Source of the DNA: CAVQOB01 sp963714325
GTDB lineage: Bacteria > Pseudomonadota > Alphaproteobacteria > Rhizobiales > Hyphomicrobiaceae
Direction: 5' to 3'
DNA: 64,000 bases
NCBI GenBank assembly: GCA_963714325.1
Contig: CAVQOB010000007.1
Span: forward strand, 1 to 64,000
In this document: one piece after another, positions 1-9,093 of the stretch
Layout: each line of letters starts with the position of its first letter
Position numbering within the stretch: position 1 is the first letter of the stretch
Made by a program: the position numbers and the translations under genes
Notes under the pieces: generated by a model
Database searches by the model: none
What the model was told of the DNA's origin: nothing
Seen by the model: the letters and a program-made list of their open reading frames with translations, nothing else

Positions 1-1481
1 TACGGCATTCACACATCCGCTTTGCAATGAGGTGATGGGGTGAATGTCTGCGGCAGAGTGACTCGGGTGGGTGGCGGGGGCAAGGCGTCTCTGATTCAAG
101 ATCGTAGCTCGACCAATCGGAGGTGATCATGGCGTGGGGGGCGAAGGACATCCGGACCGAACGGCGCGGCGACGAAGTGCTCGACGCGATCGTGGAGACG
201 GGCAGTCTGTGCTGCGCACGATCGGCGGCGGCCGGGCCGGCGAGATTGGCGCGGCCCGCTTCCTCGACCACGACGATGTTACCGTCCCCGCCATTTTGGC
301 GACTGCGGCCGCGCGCACGCTGGCCGCCGCGAAAGGGCAATACGTGCTGGCCGTGCACGACACGACCGAGGTCAATTTCAAGGACAGGGCCGCGCGGCGA
401 ACGGGCCTGGGGCCTGCCGGCGACGGCGTCAGCCCGGGCTTCTTCTGCCATCCGCTGCTGCTGGTCGATGCCGAGCACGAGGCCGTGCTGGGGCTCGTCC
501 ACGCCGACATCTGGACGCGCGATGAGGCGCCCGTCGGCGACCGCGCCAAGCGCGCCATCGCGGACAAGGAGAGCGCCCGCTGGCTCGCGGCGACGCGGCC
601 TGCGCCGGCGTCGCGGATGTCGCAGCGAAGGTGGTCTCGGTCGCTGATCGCGAGGCCGACATCTACCAGCACTTCGCGGCCCGGCCAGCGAACGTGGAGA
701 TGATCGTGCGAGCTCGGCACGACCGCGCGACGACGCTTGGCACACCGCTGTTCGAGATGCCCGAGACGTTCCGCCTGCTCGGTGTGGCGAGCGTGCATGT
801 CCCCCCGCGCGGCCCCGGCGACAAGGGACGCATTGCCGAGGTCACGATAACGGCCGGCCGCGTCGACATCGTCCGACCACGCAAACTTGCCGCGGTCGCG
901 GGCACACCGGCGACGATCTCCCTCGGGCCCGTCGAGATCGCCGAGGTGGCGCCGCCGCCCGGCACCAAGCCGCTCATGTGGCGGCTGCTCACGACATTGC
1001 CTGTGGGAACGCTGGCCGAGGCCAACGAGGTTGCAAAGCTCTACCGGCTGCGCTGGCGCATCGAGCAGCTGTTCCGCACGCTGAAATCGGACGGCCTCGA
1101 CGTCGAGGCATCGCAGGTCACCGATGCGCGCCGGCTGTTCAAGCTGGCGGCGTTCGGGCTGATCGGTGCGGCGAGGATCATGCAGCTGGTCGACGCCCGC
1201 GACGGCGGTCCGCGGCCGGCGACCGACGTGATCGACGGCGACCAGATCGAGGCCGTTGCCATCATATCGGCGAGCCTCGAAGGCAATACGGCGCGACAGA
1301 AGAACCCGCATCCTAAAGGCTCGCTTGCGGCGGTGTCCTGGGTGGCGGCGCGGCTCGGCGGCTGGAACTGTTACTACAAGCCTCCTGGCCCCAAGACCAT
1401 GGCCGCCGGCTGGCGACAACTCCAAGACCGCCTCGACGGCTTCGCCCTTGCTATGGCCGTCCGAGATGTGTGAATCCCGTA
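1..1481 (+). mobile_element. IS4-family insertion sequence, left end at the window edge
   Basis: Bases 1-17 and 1465-1481 form a terminal inverted repeat: the left arm reads TACGGCATTCACACATC, and the reverse complement of the right arm differs from it at one position (16 of 17 match). Between them lies a degraded IS4-type transposase gene whose stop codon sits inside the right repeat. The left end may extend a few bases beyond the window. The target duplication cannot be tested because the left flank is missing. Confidence 0.8.
123..1473 (+). pseudogene. IS4-family transposase, broken by two frameshifts
   Basis: DDE transposase of the IS4 group, which would cut and rejoin the element's ends. 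The coding sense runs through all three forward frames. The N-terminal DNA-binding part starts near 123-129. It shifts frame at about 207-214 (…VETGS continues as LRTIGGG in the next frame) and again at about 582-592 (…SARWLA continues as CAGVADVAAKVVSV). The first catalytic Asp is in HDTTEVNF and the second in VADREADIY. The C-terminal YREK signature (Y-2-R-3-E-6-K) is intact in YRLRWRIEQLFRTLK near 1041-1085. A full product would be about 450 residues. As it stands it should be inactive unless both shifts are sequence errors; programmed frameshifting is not expected at two sites in this family. Confidence 0.85.
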
Positions 1482-1599
1482 GCCGTTACGGGGAGAGTTA
1501 CCATGCGCGCCGAAGGCGCGCACATGAATGGATGAAAGCGGTTTTACTGTCGGCGTCGTGGCATTGAGGTCGTTTTTTCCCTGGCGCCGTCGAGCCCGA

Positions 1600-1751
1600 G
1601 GGAGAGTTTGATCCTGGGGCCTCAGAGCACATGTCATTGTCGCCACGGACGGCGGCGGGCTCAGCCCACCGTTCCGTCCCGGAGCACGCAGAGTAGAGTT
1701 CAAATCGACGAGGCCCCTGGCCACGGCATTCCTGTCACTTGGGAGGTGTCC
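1600..1751 (+). ncRNA. Candidate bridge-RNA leader of the IS110 element
   Basis: Non-coding stretch before the transposase start. Bases 1646-1680 can fold into a stem: GGACGG pairs with CCGTCC outside, GGGCT with AGCCC inside. IS110 relatives such as IS621 express a structured bridge RNA from a non-coding end to choose donor and target sites, so position and structure fit. The segment also holds a 16-base match to the conserved 5' start of 16S rRNA (1602-1617). Calling it a bridge RNA is inference; no guide loops were assigned. Confidence 0.3.
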
Positions 1752-2978
1752 GTGAATATCCTACATAAGAAGTGCGCCGGTCTTGATGTGCATTCCGCCT
1801 TCGTGGCGGTCTGCGCGCGCACCGTGCGAAGCCGCAAGATCGCCTACGAGGAGGGCCGCTTCGCGACCACGACGCGCGATCTTCTCGCGCTCGCAGCCTG
1901 GCTCGAAGAGCGTGGTGTCACGCATGTCGTGATGGAGGCAACCGGTGTCTATTGGAAGCCTGTGTGGCACATCCTGGACGCCGCGTTCACGCTGATGCTG
2001 GTCAACGCCCACGAGGCGCGCAATCTGCCCGGCCGCAAGAGCGATGCGAGCGATGCCCGCTGGCTGGCCGATCTCCTGGCCCACGGCCTGATCCGCGCGA
2101 GCTTCGTGCCGCCGGAGCCGATCCGGGAGCTGCGCGATCTGACGCGGACGCGCACGCAGCTGCAACGCCAGATGACGCAGCACGAGAACCGTATCGGCAA
2201 GGTTCTGGAGGACGCCAACATCAAACTCGCAACCGTCGTGTCCGACCTGCTCGGCATCAACAGCCGGCGCATTCTGGAGGCGCTGGTCGCTGGCGAGACC
2301 GATCCTGCGCGACTGGCGGCGCTCGCCGATCGCAGGTTGAAGGCGTCTCGCGAGGACCTGGCCGCCGCCCTCGACGGCCGCTTCACGCGCCACCACGCCT
2401 TCCTGGTCCGTGAGCACCTGACCATGATCGACGTGCTCGCCCAGCGGATCGCCAGCTTCGAGACGGAGGTGGAGGCTTTGCTCGCCCCCTTTCGTCAGCT
2501 CGTCGCCGAGTTGACCAAGATCCCTGGTGTGAAGAAGCGGGCCGCGTCTGCCATCCTGGCCGAGATCGGAACCGACATGAGCTGCTTTGCCACCGCCGGC
2601 CATCTCTCGAGTTGGGCCCGCCTCGTGCCCCGTCTCGACGAGACCGGCGGCAAGAAGCGCTCGACACGGGTCAAGAAGGGCGGGGCCTGGCTGAAACCGC
2701 TGCTCGTGCAATGCGCCATGGCTGCAGCCCGCACCAAGAACACCTATCTGTCCCGTCAGTTCGCCGGCATCGCCGCCCGGCGTGGGCCCAAGAAGGCCGC
2801 CATCGCGGTCGCCGGCTCGATCCTCACCGCCATCTACCACATGGTCCGCGATGGTGTGCCCTACCGGCCGCCACAGGTCCGTCCCCTCGATGCGGCAGCC
2901 AAAGACAACAAGGCCAAGCGTCTCGCCGGTCAGCTCAGGGCTCTCGGCTTCGAGGTGAAACTCGAACGTGCCGCATGA
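1752..2978 (+). CDS. IS110-family transposase (DEDD recombinase)
   Basis: 408 residues, the usual IS110 size. The N-terminal RuvC-like DEDD domain shows GLDVHSAFVAV, then MEATGVYW, then SDASDARWLADLLAHG. The C-terminal Transposase_20 domain shows KIPGVKKRAASAILAEIG, with the active serine expected in the AGHLSSWA region, followed by KKGGAWLKPLLVQCA. The start is the GTG at 1752, set by a GGAGG at 1742-1746 six bases upstream. An open frame reaches back to 1608, but that part is leader. The gene looks intact, so the element may be active. Its product would carry out RNA-guided recombination if it behaves like IS621 (known for the family, not shown here). Confidence 0.93.
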   Translation: MNILHKKCAGLDVHSAFVAVCARTVRSRKIAYEEGRFATTTRDLLALAAWLEERGVTHVVMEATGVYWKPVWHILDAAFTLMLVNAHEARNLPGRKSDASDARWLADLLAHGLIRASFVPPEPIRELRDLTRTRTQLQRQMTQHENRIGKVLEDANIKLATVVSDLLGINSRRILEALVAGETDPARLAALADRRLKASREDLAAALDGRFTRHHAFLVREHLTMIDVLAQRIASFETEVEALLAPFRQLVAELTKIPGVKKRAASAILAEIGTDMSCFATAGHLSSWARLVPRLDETGGKKRSTRVKKGGAWLKPLLVQCAMAAARTKNTYLSRQFAGIAARRGPKKAAIAVAGSILTAIYHMVRDGVPYRPPQVRPLDAAAKDNKAKRLAGQLRALGFEVKLERAA

Positions 2979-3073
2979 CGTCAGCCCACCGTGCCCGTGG
3001 CCAGTTTCTTTCAGAGTAGGGAAAAGAAGTCGAGACGCGTCGTCCGCTCAGGCTCAAAAGCCGCCAAATTCAA

Positions 3074-3101
3074 AACGGGCGAGCCTCGCAGCCCGCCCGT
3101 T
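3074..3101 (-). terminator. Rho-independent terminator after the aminotransferase gene
   Basis: Read on the minus strand, AACGGGC and GCCCGTT form a 7-bp stem around a 14-base loop, followed by four T residues (AAAA at 3072-3075 on the plus strand overlaps the base of the stem). It lies 26 bases beyond the stop codon of the 3127-4335 gene, on the side facing the IS110 element. Confidence 0.65.
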
Positions 3102-3126
3102 CAGTTTCCAATCGACCAGCGTCGAC

Positions 3127-4335
3127 CTACCGCAAATTCCCACAAAATCTCTGTATCCGCGTGCACGCATCTTCCAGATCCGTGGTCGAGGTTGCGTAGG
3201 AGATGCGGAAGAACGGGCTTTTCGCGAACGCCGCGCCGTGGACGACGGCGACGCCTTCTTCTTCCAGCAGCGCTGTCACGAACGCTTCGTCGCTAACGAT
3301 CTTGATGCCGGACTTCGACGTCTTGCCGAGCGCCCCTTCGCACGACGGATAGACATAGAACGCACCCTCCGGCGTCGGACACTTGATCCCGCGCGCCTGA
3401 TTGAGCATCGACACCACGAGATCGCGCCGCTCCTTGAAAATCGCATTGTTGCGCGGGATGAAATCCTGCGGCCCATTGAGCGCTTCGACGGCTGCCCATT
3501 GCGTGATCGACGACGGGTTCGACGTCGACTGCGATTGCAGCTTGCACATCGCCTTGATCAACGGCTCCGGCCCCGCGCCATAGCCCAAGCGCCAGCCGGT
3601 CATGCAATAGGCCTTTGACAACCCGTTCATGGTCAGCGTGCGCTCGTACAGCCCAGGCTCCACCTGCGCCGGCGTCGAGAACGTGTGCCCGTCATAGAGC
3701 AGATGCTCGTACATATCGTCGGTCAGCACCCACACGTGCTTGTTCTTCGGTAACATCAAGACGTCGGTCAGCGCCTTCAACTCTACGCGTGAGTAGGCCG
3801 CTCCCGACGGGTTCGACGGCGCATTGAACAGGAACCACTTCGTCTTCGCGGTGATCGCCTTGTCGAGTGCTGCCGCCTTGAGCTTATAGCCGTCCTCGAT
3901 ATGCGTCATCGCATAAACAGGCGTGCCGCCGCCAAGCATGACGATATCGGCGTAGGACACCCACGCCGGCGCCGGGATCACAACCTCGTCGCCCGGATTG
4001 ATGGTTGCCATGAACGCGTTATAGAGCACCTGCTTGCCGCCGGTGCCGACCGAGACCTGGTTGGCTTTGTACTCCAGTCCGTTCTCGCGCTTGAACTTCG
4101 CGACAATCGCCGCCTTCAGTTCAGGGATGCCGTCGACGTCGGTGTATTTCGTCTTGCCGGCATCGATCGCCCGCTTCGCCGCGTCCTTGATGTTCTGCGG
4201 TGTGTCGAAATCCGGCTCGCCGGCGGCCAGCCCGATGATATCGCGGCCCTTGGCTTTCAGCTCCCGCGCTTTCGTCGAAACCGCAATGGTGGCGGACGGT
4301 TGAATGCGGTTCAAGCTGTCGGCAAAAAAGCCCAT
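3127..4335 (-). CDS. Pyridoxal-phosphate aspartate aminotransferase, class I
   Basis: 402 residues, the normal length for the bacterial aspartate aminotransferase Ib subgroup, which moves an amino group between aspartate and 2-oxoglutarate. Visible signatures are IGLAAGEPDFDTP near residue 35, FNAPSNPSGAAY (Asn contacting PLP) near 170, the DDMYEHLLYDG segment, and the lysine that forms the Schiff base in MNGLSKAYCMTGWRLGYG near 235. The final Arg that binds the substrate carboxylate is in FFRISYATS. The start ATG at 4335 is preceded by AAAGG seven bases upstream; the 23 extra codons of the longer open frame have no family support. Transcription probably ends at the hairpin at 3074-3101. A second, distinct aminotransferase is at 45139-46305. 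Confidence 0.92.
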   Translation of the reverse strand: MGFFADSLNRIQPSATIAVSTKARELKAKGRDIIGLAAGEPDFDTPQNIKDAAKRAIDAGKTKYTDVDGIPELKAAIVAKFKRENGLEYKANQVSVGTGGKQVLYNAFMATINPGDEVVIPAPAWVSYADIVMLGGGTPVYAMTHIEDGYKLKAAALDKAITAKTKWFLFNAPSNPSGAAYSRVELKALTDVLMLPKNKHVWVLTDDMYEHLLYDGHTFSTPAQVEPGLYERTLTMNGLSKAYCMTGWRLGYGAGPEPLIKAMCKLQSQSTSNPSSITQWAAVEALNGPQDFIPRNNAIFKERRDLVVSMLNQARGIKCPTPEGAFYVYPSCEGALGKTSKSGIKIVSDEAFVTALLEEEGVAVVHGAAFAKSPFFRISYATSTTDLEDACTRIQRFCGNLR

Positions 4336-4437
4336 GGCACGACCTTTCTCGGGCATAGCGATTTGCAGCATCGCAAAACGCCGGGACCGTAAGCGCATCG
4401 CCACGTGAGATCAAGCAGGATGTAGCATTGTTCAGCT

Positions 4438-5079
4438 TCAGCGGCGCGCGGGCGTCGCCACGGCCTTTAGCAAGCCCGGCAACGGCTTCTGGCTGACGAA
4501 TTGCGGGTCCGCATCGAACAACCAGCCTATGAACTTGGCCGTCTCGATGAACCGCTGGCCTTGCCCCGTTAACACATACCCGCCGCCTTGCTGCGCGACA
4601 TTGCCAGACGCCATCTGTTCGTCCATGCGGCGCTGGATCTGGGCAAATTCGCCGAGATAGCGCCGTTCGAATGCGGTTTGCAGTTCGCCGACCGACAGCG
4701 GCTGGCCCGGATGTGCCGCCATGTAGCCGGCGACAAAAACCGTCACCGAACGATCGACCGTCACCGGTGCGACGATCAGGAATGCCAGATTGAGCCCGAA
4801 CGACAACACGCCAGCCGCGATCGCATCGCGTACGCTGCACAATCCCGTCCGCCGGCCGGCGATGATCATGCCAACAGTCAGCAGCATCAGGACCGTCACG
4901 CAAAGCACGAACCCCCGGTAGAACAGGATGTCGATCGACGCGAATACGCCGGTCTTGAAGAGCACAACCAGCGCCACGAAGCCGATCGCAGTGGCGATGG
5001 CAAACATCAGGATCGCCGCCAGCACGTCGCTCAACGCGCTGCGCACCGGCGATGTCGATTTGGACGATTGTTCGGTCAT
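4438..5079 (-). CDS. Unrecognised membrane protein, about 213 residues
   Basis: Family not recognised. The N-terminal half has four hydrophobic spans: around residues 20-42 (LAAILMFAIATAIGFVAL), 50-75 (FYRGFVLCVTVLML), 90-110 (AIAAGVLSFGLNLAFL) and 118-132. It then becomes soluble (about 135-213) with an alpha-helical look (YLGEFAQIQRRMDEQM) and a short KFIGWLFDADPQF stretch. It lies 20 bases downstream of the 5100-7139 gene on the same strand, so the two are likely co-transcribed. The start is uncertain: ATG at 5079 is chosen over a GTG at 5094; neither has a good ribosome site. Confidence 0.65.
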   Translation of the reverse strand: MTEQSSKSTSPVRSALSDVLAAILMFAIATAIGFVALVVLFKTGVFASIDILFYRGFVLCVTVLMLLTVGMIIAGRRTGLCSVRDAIAAGVLSFGLNLAFLIVAPVTVDRSVTVFVAGYMAAHPGQPLSVGELQTAFERRYLGEFAQIQRRMDEQMASGNVAQQGGGYVLTGQGQRFIETAKFIGWLFDADPQFVSQKPLPGLLKAVATPARR

Positions 5080-5099
5080 GGCACGACGATCCACGGGCT

Positions 5100-7139
5100 C
5101 TACTCGACGAGGTCACGGGCGTTCAGCACGCGAAAATGTTCGGACTGGAAGATCGACGGGCTGCGCTTGACCCACGCCGCGCTTCGCCAAGCCGGATCCT
5201 CCGCCGATACGACAACCATGTCGACCCGATGCCGCGCGAGCCGATCTCTGACATCGCCAACCCGCAAGTTGTCTGCAAAGACCGGCGTGAGCGCAGCAAT
5301 GCGCGCAGCGAAATCTGCCTTGGTCACGCCGAACAATCGACCGTTTTCGTGATCCGAGATCGCCACGCGTTGCCGCCCATAGAGGCCAAATCCATAGGCC
5401 CGGCCCTTGTCGGGATTGTGCTGCGTCACCGCAGCGTGATCGACGTGCGCGGCGAGCCATCCGTAAACGACCCGATTGGCGTAATCCTGCGCTGGTCCGC
5501 TGCCACCCGCTTGCGGCGCGTGCAACCCGAGCGGCTGATAGGCGCGCAACGCCACGCAATCGTAGGCTGTCCCCGCTGTACCGGCGATCAGGAGCAAAGC
5601 AAGTGCCGGGTTCGCCGTTGCCATCTGCACGAGCCGCCGGGCGGAGCCGTCCCATGCCCTCAGCAATTCCGAGCCGATAACCGCCGTCCAGAGCAGTCCT
5701 GCCATTTGTGCGAACAGCATCACTCGCCAACCGAAATCATTATTCTGGATTGTCGATTGGACGAAGGTGCCAAGTACCAGCGCGACCACTGCGCTCAATG
5801 CCAACAACTGCGCCACCGGCTGCCCGCGGAGGGCTGCGTAACCACGCGCACGCCAGAACATGATGGTCCCAACCAGAATGAGACCGAACTCGACCGCGTA
5901 ATGCAGAGGCATATAGATCAGCCGCGCCAGCGCTTGGCTACCAGAGATCGCCTCGAGGCGCGGATCGAATTCAATCGGCCTGACCCCGACTGTCATCGGC
6001 GTCGCGTCAAAGCTGCGGAAGTGATACAGGTCAGCGAGATGCGGCGATGCGAGCAGCGCGCTCAGTGCGCCGGCCATGATCAACGCAAGCGCCATCCGCT
6101 TATGCCCCTGCAAAAGCAGCAAGACCAGCCAACACCCCGCGATCACGACCGTCCCGATCGTCATCCAAACGGAAAGCCCGAGCGCCGAGGCGAACGCCAA
6201 GGCCGCGAGCCCGATGGCCATCAACCGTTCATGCCGCCGAAGGCCCGCGTCGGCTCCGCCACCGGCCGTCGACGCGATCAACAACAGGCCGATCCACGAC
6301 GCGATGAAACCCGCAACGTGATGTGGCACCCAGAGCACCGAGAGCAAGAAGCTGACGACGGGTTGGTTCGCCCAATTCGTTTGCGCGATCCAATGCCCGG
6401 ACCCGAACGCGCTTAGGACGACGCTGAACAGTTGCGCACCAGCCACAAACAGCATGGTGACGGCGACGGCCAAGGTTCGCTCAGAATGCCGCGCCAGCAG
6501 CCCGGCGCGAGTACCCAAGGTGTGGAGCAATGCGACGAGCGCGAGCCCGGTCCAGAAAATTTGCCCGCCAACCGCCGCCCGCGAATCGACGAATCCCAGC
6601 GACAGAACTTCAACCAGCGCCGACGGTACATAAAAGAAGTAGTAGTAGCTGGCGAATCCATCGCGCATGAAGAACGGGTCGATCAACGGTGTGCCACCGG
6701 CTTCGACAATCGCCCGCACCGTCGCCGCGTGCTTGACGCCGTCGACCGCCAGCAGCGTCGTGTAGAGTTTGCCGGCCGAGGCCATATCGACCCATGCCGC
6801 GCCGACCAGCACGAACCATCCGGCGAGCAGCATGACGATGCCACGGCTCAATGTCGGTCGCTCCTGTCGGGAGAGTTGGACGCATCCGGCCGCCGCGCCG
6901 ACGAGCCCCACGGCAAGCGCTGCGCCAATTCCGGCCAGCCGCGTTGCCAACGCCTCGATGCCAATGACGGCCGAAGTCGCAAACAGCAGCGCGAGGCCGA
7001 TCCGCGTCAATGGCGTCGCGCGGTCAAAGCCAAGCAAGCCTGTGAAGCGCCCAACTGCATAGCCGGGCAACACCAGGACCGGCACGAACAACAGTGTTGC
7101 GACCGCGAGGCCAGCCAAGTCCTGCAGCGTAAAGGGCAT
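5100..7139 (-). CDS. Large polytopic membrane protein, GT-C-like layout, function unknown
   Basis: 679 residues with roughly a dozen hydrophobic spans across the first 530 residues and a C-terminal soluble region of about 130 residues. An early loop carries DGVKHAATVRAI and then LIDPFFMRDGF and YYYFFYVPSAL. An acidic first loop with many spans and a soluble tail is the layout of lipid-linked-sugar glycosyltransferases (GT-C fold), but no family signature was recognised, so the function stays open. The partner gene downstream (4438-5079) is also a membrane protein of unknown role, which suggests a two-gene envelope unit. The start is unsure: ATG at 7139 has a GGAG only one base away, and an in-frame ATG at 7181 has none. 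Confidence 0.6.
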   Translation of the reverse strand: MPFTLQDLAGLAVATLLFVPVLVLPGYAVGRFTGLLGFDRATPLTRIGLALLFATSAVIGIEALATRLAGIGAALAVGLVGAAAGCVQLSRQERPTLSRGIVMLLAGWFVLVGAAWVDMASAGKLYTTLLAVDGVKHAATVRAIVEAGGTPLIDPFFMRDGFASYYYFFYVPSALVEVLSLGFVDSRAAVGGQIFWTGLALVALLHTLGTRAGLLARHSERTLAVAVTMLFVAGAQLFSVVLSAFGSGHWIAQTNWANQPVVSFLLSVLWVPHHVAGFIASWIGLLLIASTAGGGADAGLRRHERLMAIGLAALAFASALGLSVWMTIGTVVIAGCWLVLLLLQGHKRMALALIMAGALSALLASPHLADLYHFRSFDATPMTVGVRPIEFDPRLEAISGSQALARLIYMPLHYAVEFGLILVGTIMFWRARGYAALRGQPVAQLLALSAVVALVLGTFVQSTIQNNDFGWRVMLFAQMAGLLWTAVIGSELLRAWDGSARRLVQMATANPALALLLIAGTAGTAYDCVALRAYQPLGLHAPQAGGSGPAQDYANRVVYGWLAAHVDHAAVTQHNPDKGRAYGFGLYGRQRVAISDHENGRLFGVTKADFAARIAALTPVFADNLRVGDVRDRLARHRVDMVVVSAEDPAWRSAAWVKRSPSIFQSEHFRVLNARDLVE

Positions 7140-7227
7140 GCTCCGCGTGATCCTGGCTACTGCAAGGGGCCAGACTGCCATGGAACATTTGACAACGAAT
7201 TAACAACACCTTGCCGGAGCAACGTCC

Positions 7228-8532
7228 TCAGCCGCCGATCAGCTTCGGCAGCCAGGTCGACAGCGCCGGAAAGGCGCAGAGGATGAAAAGCCGGATCAGA
7301 TCGGAGACGATGAACGGCGCCACCCCGCGATAAATCGTGCCGAGCCCGATATCGCGCCGGATCGAATTGATGACGAACACGTTCATGCCGACCGGCGGCA
7401 TGATCATGCCGAGCGTCACCGTCATCACGATGATGACCCCGAACCAGATCGGATCAAACCCGAGTTTCATCATCGCCGGATAGACGATCGGCACCGTCAG
7501 CAGGATCATGGCAAGTTCGTCCATGATGGCGCCGAGCAGCAGGTACAGCAGCAGGATCAGCCCCAGCACGCCATAGGCGCCGACCGGCAACGCCACCAGC
7601 CATTCGACGATATTCTGCGTCGTGCCGGTGATGGTGAGAAAATACCCGAACAGAAACGCTCCGATGGCGATCGTGAACACCGTTGCGATCGTGCGCATCG
7701 ACGCCACCAGCGCATCGATCGTGGAAGTGACCGTCAGTCGGCCGCGCAGCAGGCTGATCAGGAACGCGCCGACCGCGCCCATGCCGGCGCCCTCAGTCGG
7801 CGTGAAGAGACCGAAATTCATACCACCGATGACGAACGCGAACAGCAGCACGGTCGCCCAGATATCCTTGAGAGCCGACAGCCGCTCGGCCCAGCTGTGT
7901 CGCTTCCCGATCGGGATCATCTCAGGGTACTTCCACGCCATCACGCGGATGACGACCATGTACATCAGCATGCCGAGAATGCCCGGAATGATCCCGGCGA
8001 TGAACAGCGCGGCGATGTCGACATCCGTCATGATGCCATAGAGCACGAAGATCGTCGACGGCGGGATCATGATGCCAAGCGTTCCGCCGGCGGCGATCAT
8101 GCCGGCAGAAAACCCGCGATGATAGTTTTCCCGATCGAGTTCGGGCATGGCGACTTGGGTCATTGTTGCAGCCGTCGCAACCGACGATCCATTGATCGCT
8201 GCGAAGCCGCCGCAGGCAGCAATCGTCGCCAGCGCCGTGCCGCCACGCAGATGCCCGAGCCAAGCGGAGCCCGCACGAAAAAGTTCCTGGCTCATGCCGC
8301 CGGCCGACGCGAACGCCCCCATCAGCACGAACATCGGGATGACCGAGAAATTGAAATCGATGATCGTCGAGAACGTCGTCGTCGAGATCTGTCGCATCGC
8401 CGGTCCGATACCACTGACCATGGCATAGCCGGCAACACCAACCGCACCCATGGCAACGCCAATAGGAACCCGTAGTGCCATCAGCACGAACATGGCGACA
8501 AAGCCGAGGACGGCCAGCAGATCCTTGTCCAT
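7228..8532 (-). CDS. dctM: TRAP transporter large permease (DctM)
   Basis: 434 residues and 12 or more membrane spans, the size and layout of DctM, the channel subunit of TRAP carriers that use a sodium gradient to import carboxylates. Typical motifs are present: LRVPIGVAMGAVG near the start, ACGGFAAINGSSVATAATM, MIPPSTIFVLYGI, and MPPVGMNVFVINSI near the C-terminus. The start ATG at 8532 removes 25 unsupported codons of the open frame. It follows dctQ by 13 bases on the same strand and is the last gene of the unit that begins with two DctP genes. Confidence 0.95.
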   Translation of the reverse strand: MDKDLLAVLGFVAMFVLMALRVPIGVAMGAVGVAGYAMVSGIGPAMRQISTTTFSTIIDFNFSVIPMFVLMGAFASAGGMSQELFRAGSAWLGHLRGGTALATIAACGGFAAINGSSVATAATMTQVAMPELDRENYHRGFSAGMIAAGGTLGIMIPPSTIFVLYGIMTDVDIAALFIAGIIPGILGMLMYMVVIRVMAWKYPEMIPIGKRHSWAERLSALKDIWATVLLFAFVIGGMNFGLFTPTEGAGMGAVGAFLISLLRGRLTVTSTIDALVASMRTIATVFTIAIGAFLFGYFLTITGTTQNIVEWLVALPVGAYGVLGLILLLYLLLGAIMDELAMILLTVPIVYPAMMKLGFDPIWFGVIIVMTVTLGMIMPPVGMNVFVINSIRRDIGLGTIYRGVAPFIVSDLIRLFILCAFPALSTWLPKLIGG

Positions 8533-8545
8533 TGGTGCGATGGCC

Positions 8546-9034
8546 TTACTCGATGGGCTTCGGTTGATCCGCGCCGTCGGTACTGCGCGGCGGCTTGACG
8601 GCGCCAACGATGGACAGGATGAAGGCCATCACGATGCCGGCAGTGATGATGCCGAAAAAGATCCAAATCGGTATTTTGAGTTCATTCGTCGTGCGCTTCG
8701 ATGTCACCACCGGCCAGAACGCGTCGACGAACGCATAGGCGAACATGCCCATGCACGCGATCACGAAGAGTGTCGCGAACGCGTCGATCACCCGGCGACC
8801 GCTTCTGCCACAGAGTTCCCAGATCACATCGACGACGACGTGGCTCTTGTAGTACGTCGCCATGGCAATGCCCCAGGCGATGGCGATACCCTGCAGATGC
8901 TTCGAGAGGTCGAACGCATCCGGCACGTTATAGTTGAAGACCTTGCGGCCGACGACGCCGACACAAATGAAGATGGCCACCGCCGCCATGATGCAGGCGG
9001 CGACGATCTCGATGGCCCGTGCTGTGCGTTCCAT
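8546..9034 (-). CDS. dctQ: TRAP transporter small permease (DctQ)
   Basis: 162 residues with four predicted membrane spans (near residues 8-30, 45-65, 85-108 and 125-147), as expected for DctQ, which binds DctM in the inner membrane. The conserved stretch between spans 1 and 2 shows VVGRKVFNYNVPDA and GIAIAWGIAMATYYKSHVVVD. It lies between dctP and dctM in the normal P-Q-M order. The substrate cannot be told from this subunit. Confidence 0.93.
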   Translation of the reverse strand: MERTARAIEIVAACIMAAVAIFICVGVVGRKVFNYNVPDAFDLSKHLQGIAIAWGIAMATYYKSHVVVDVIWELCGRSGRRVIDAFATLFVIACMGMFAYAFVDAFWPVVTSKRTTNELKIPIWIFFGIITAGIVMAFILSIVGAVKPPRSTDGADQPKPIE

Positions 9035-9093
9035 GGTCCCCCCGATGCCCGTCTCCCCATGACGAACGTTGCGTCATGGGGCGCGAGCAAGCC

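Larger units (their letters stand above)
1590..3030 (+). mobile_element. IS110-family insertion sequence (approximate limits)
   Basis: An intact IS110-type transposase is flanked by non-coding DNA that shares an imperfect direct repeat: TCAGCCCACCGT at 1661-1672 and again at 2981-2992, each followed about 30 bases later by CAGAGTAG (1689-1696 and 3012-3019). IS110 elements usually lack terminal inverted repeats and make no target duplication, so the exact ends cannot be fixed from one copy. The limits given bracket the structured leader and the downstream repeat. Confidence 0.5.

Noticed and set aside
127..1425. Long minus-strand open frame opposite the IS4 transposase
   Set aside because: Arg/Ala-rich shadow of the transposase with no recognisable domain; the inverted repeats and YREK motif fix the plus strand.
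1504..1522. Terminator at the TGCGCGCC-GAA-GGCGCGCA palindrome
   Set aside because: Strong stem but no T run on either side, and its place between two mobile elements makes a terminator role unclear.
1602..1628. Start of a 16S rRNA gene
   Set aside because: Only 24 scattered bases match; the sequence after CTCAGAGC is unlike 16S and the IS110 gene follows.
5052..6416. Long plus-strand open frame opposite the large membrane protein
   Set aside because: Composition is Arg/Gln/His rich with no hydrophobic or domain pattern, while the minus strand gives a clean multi-span protein.
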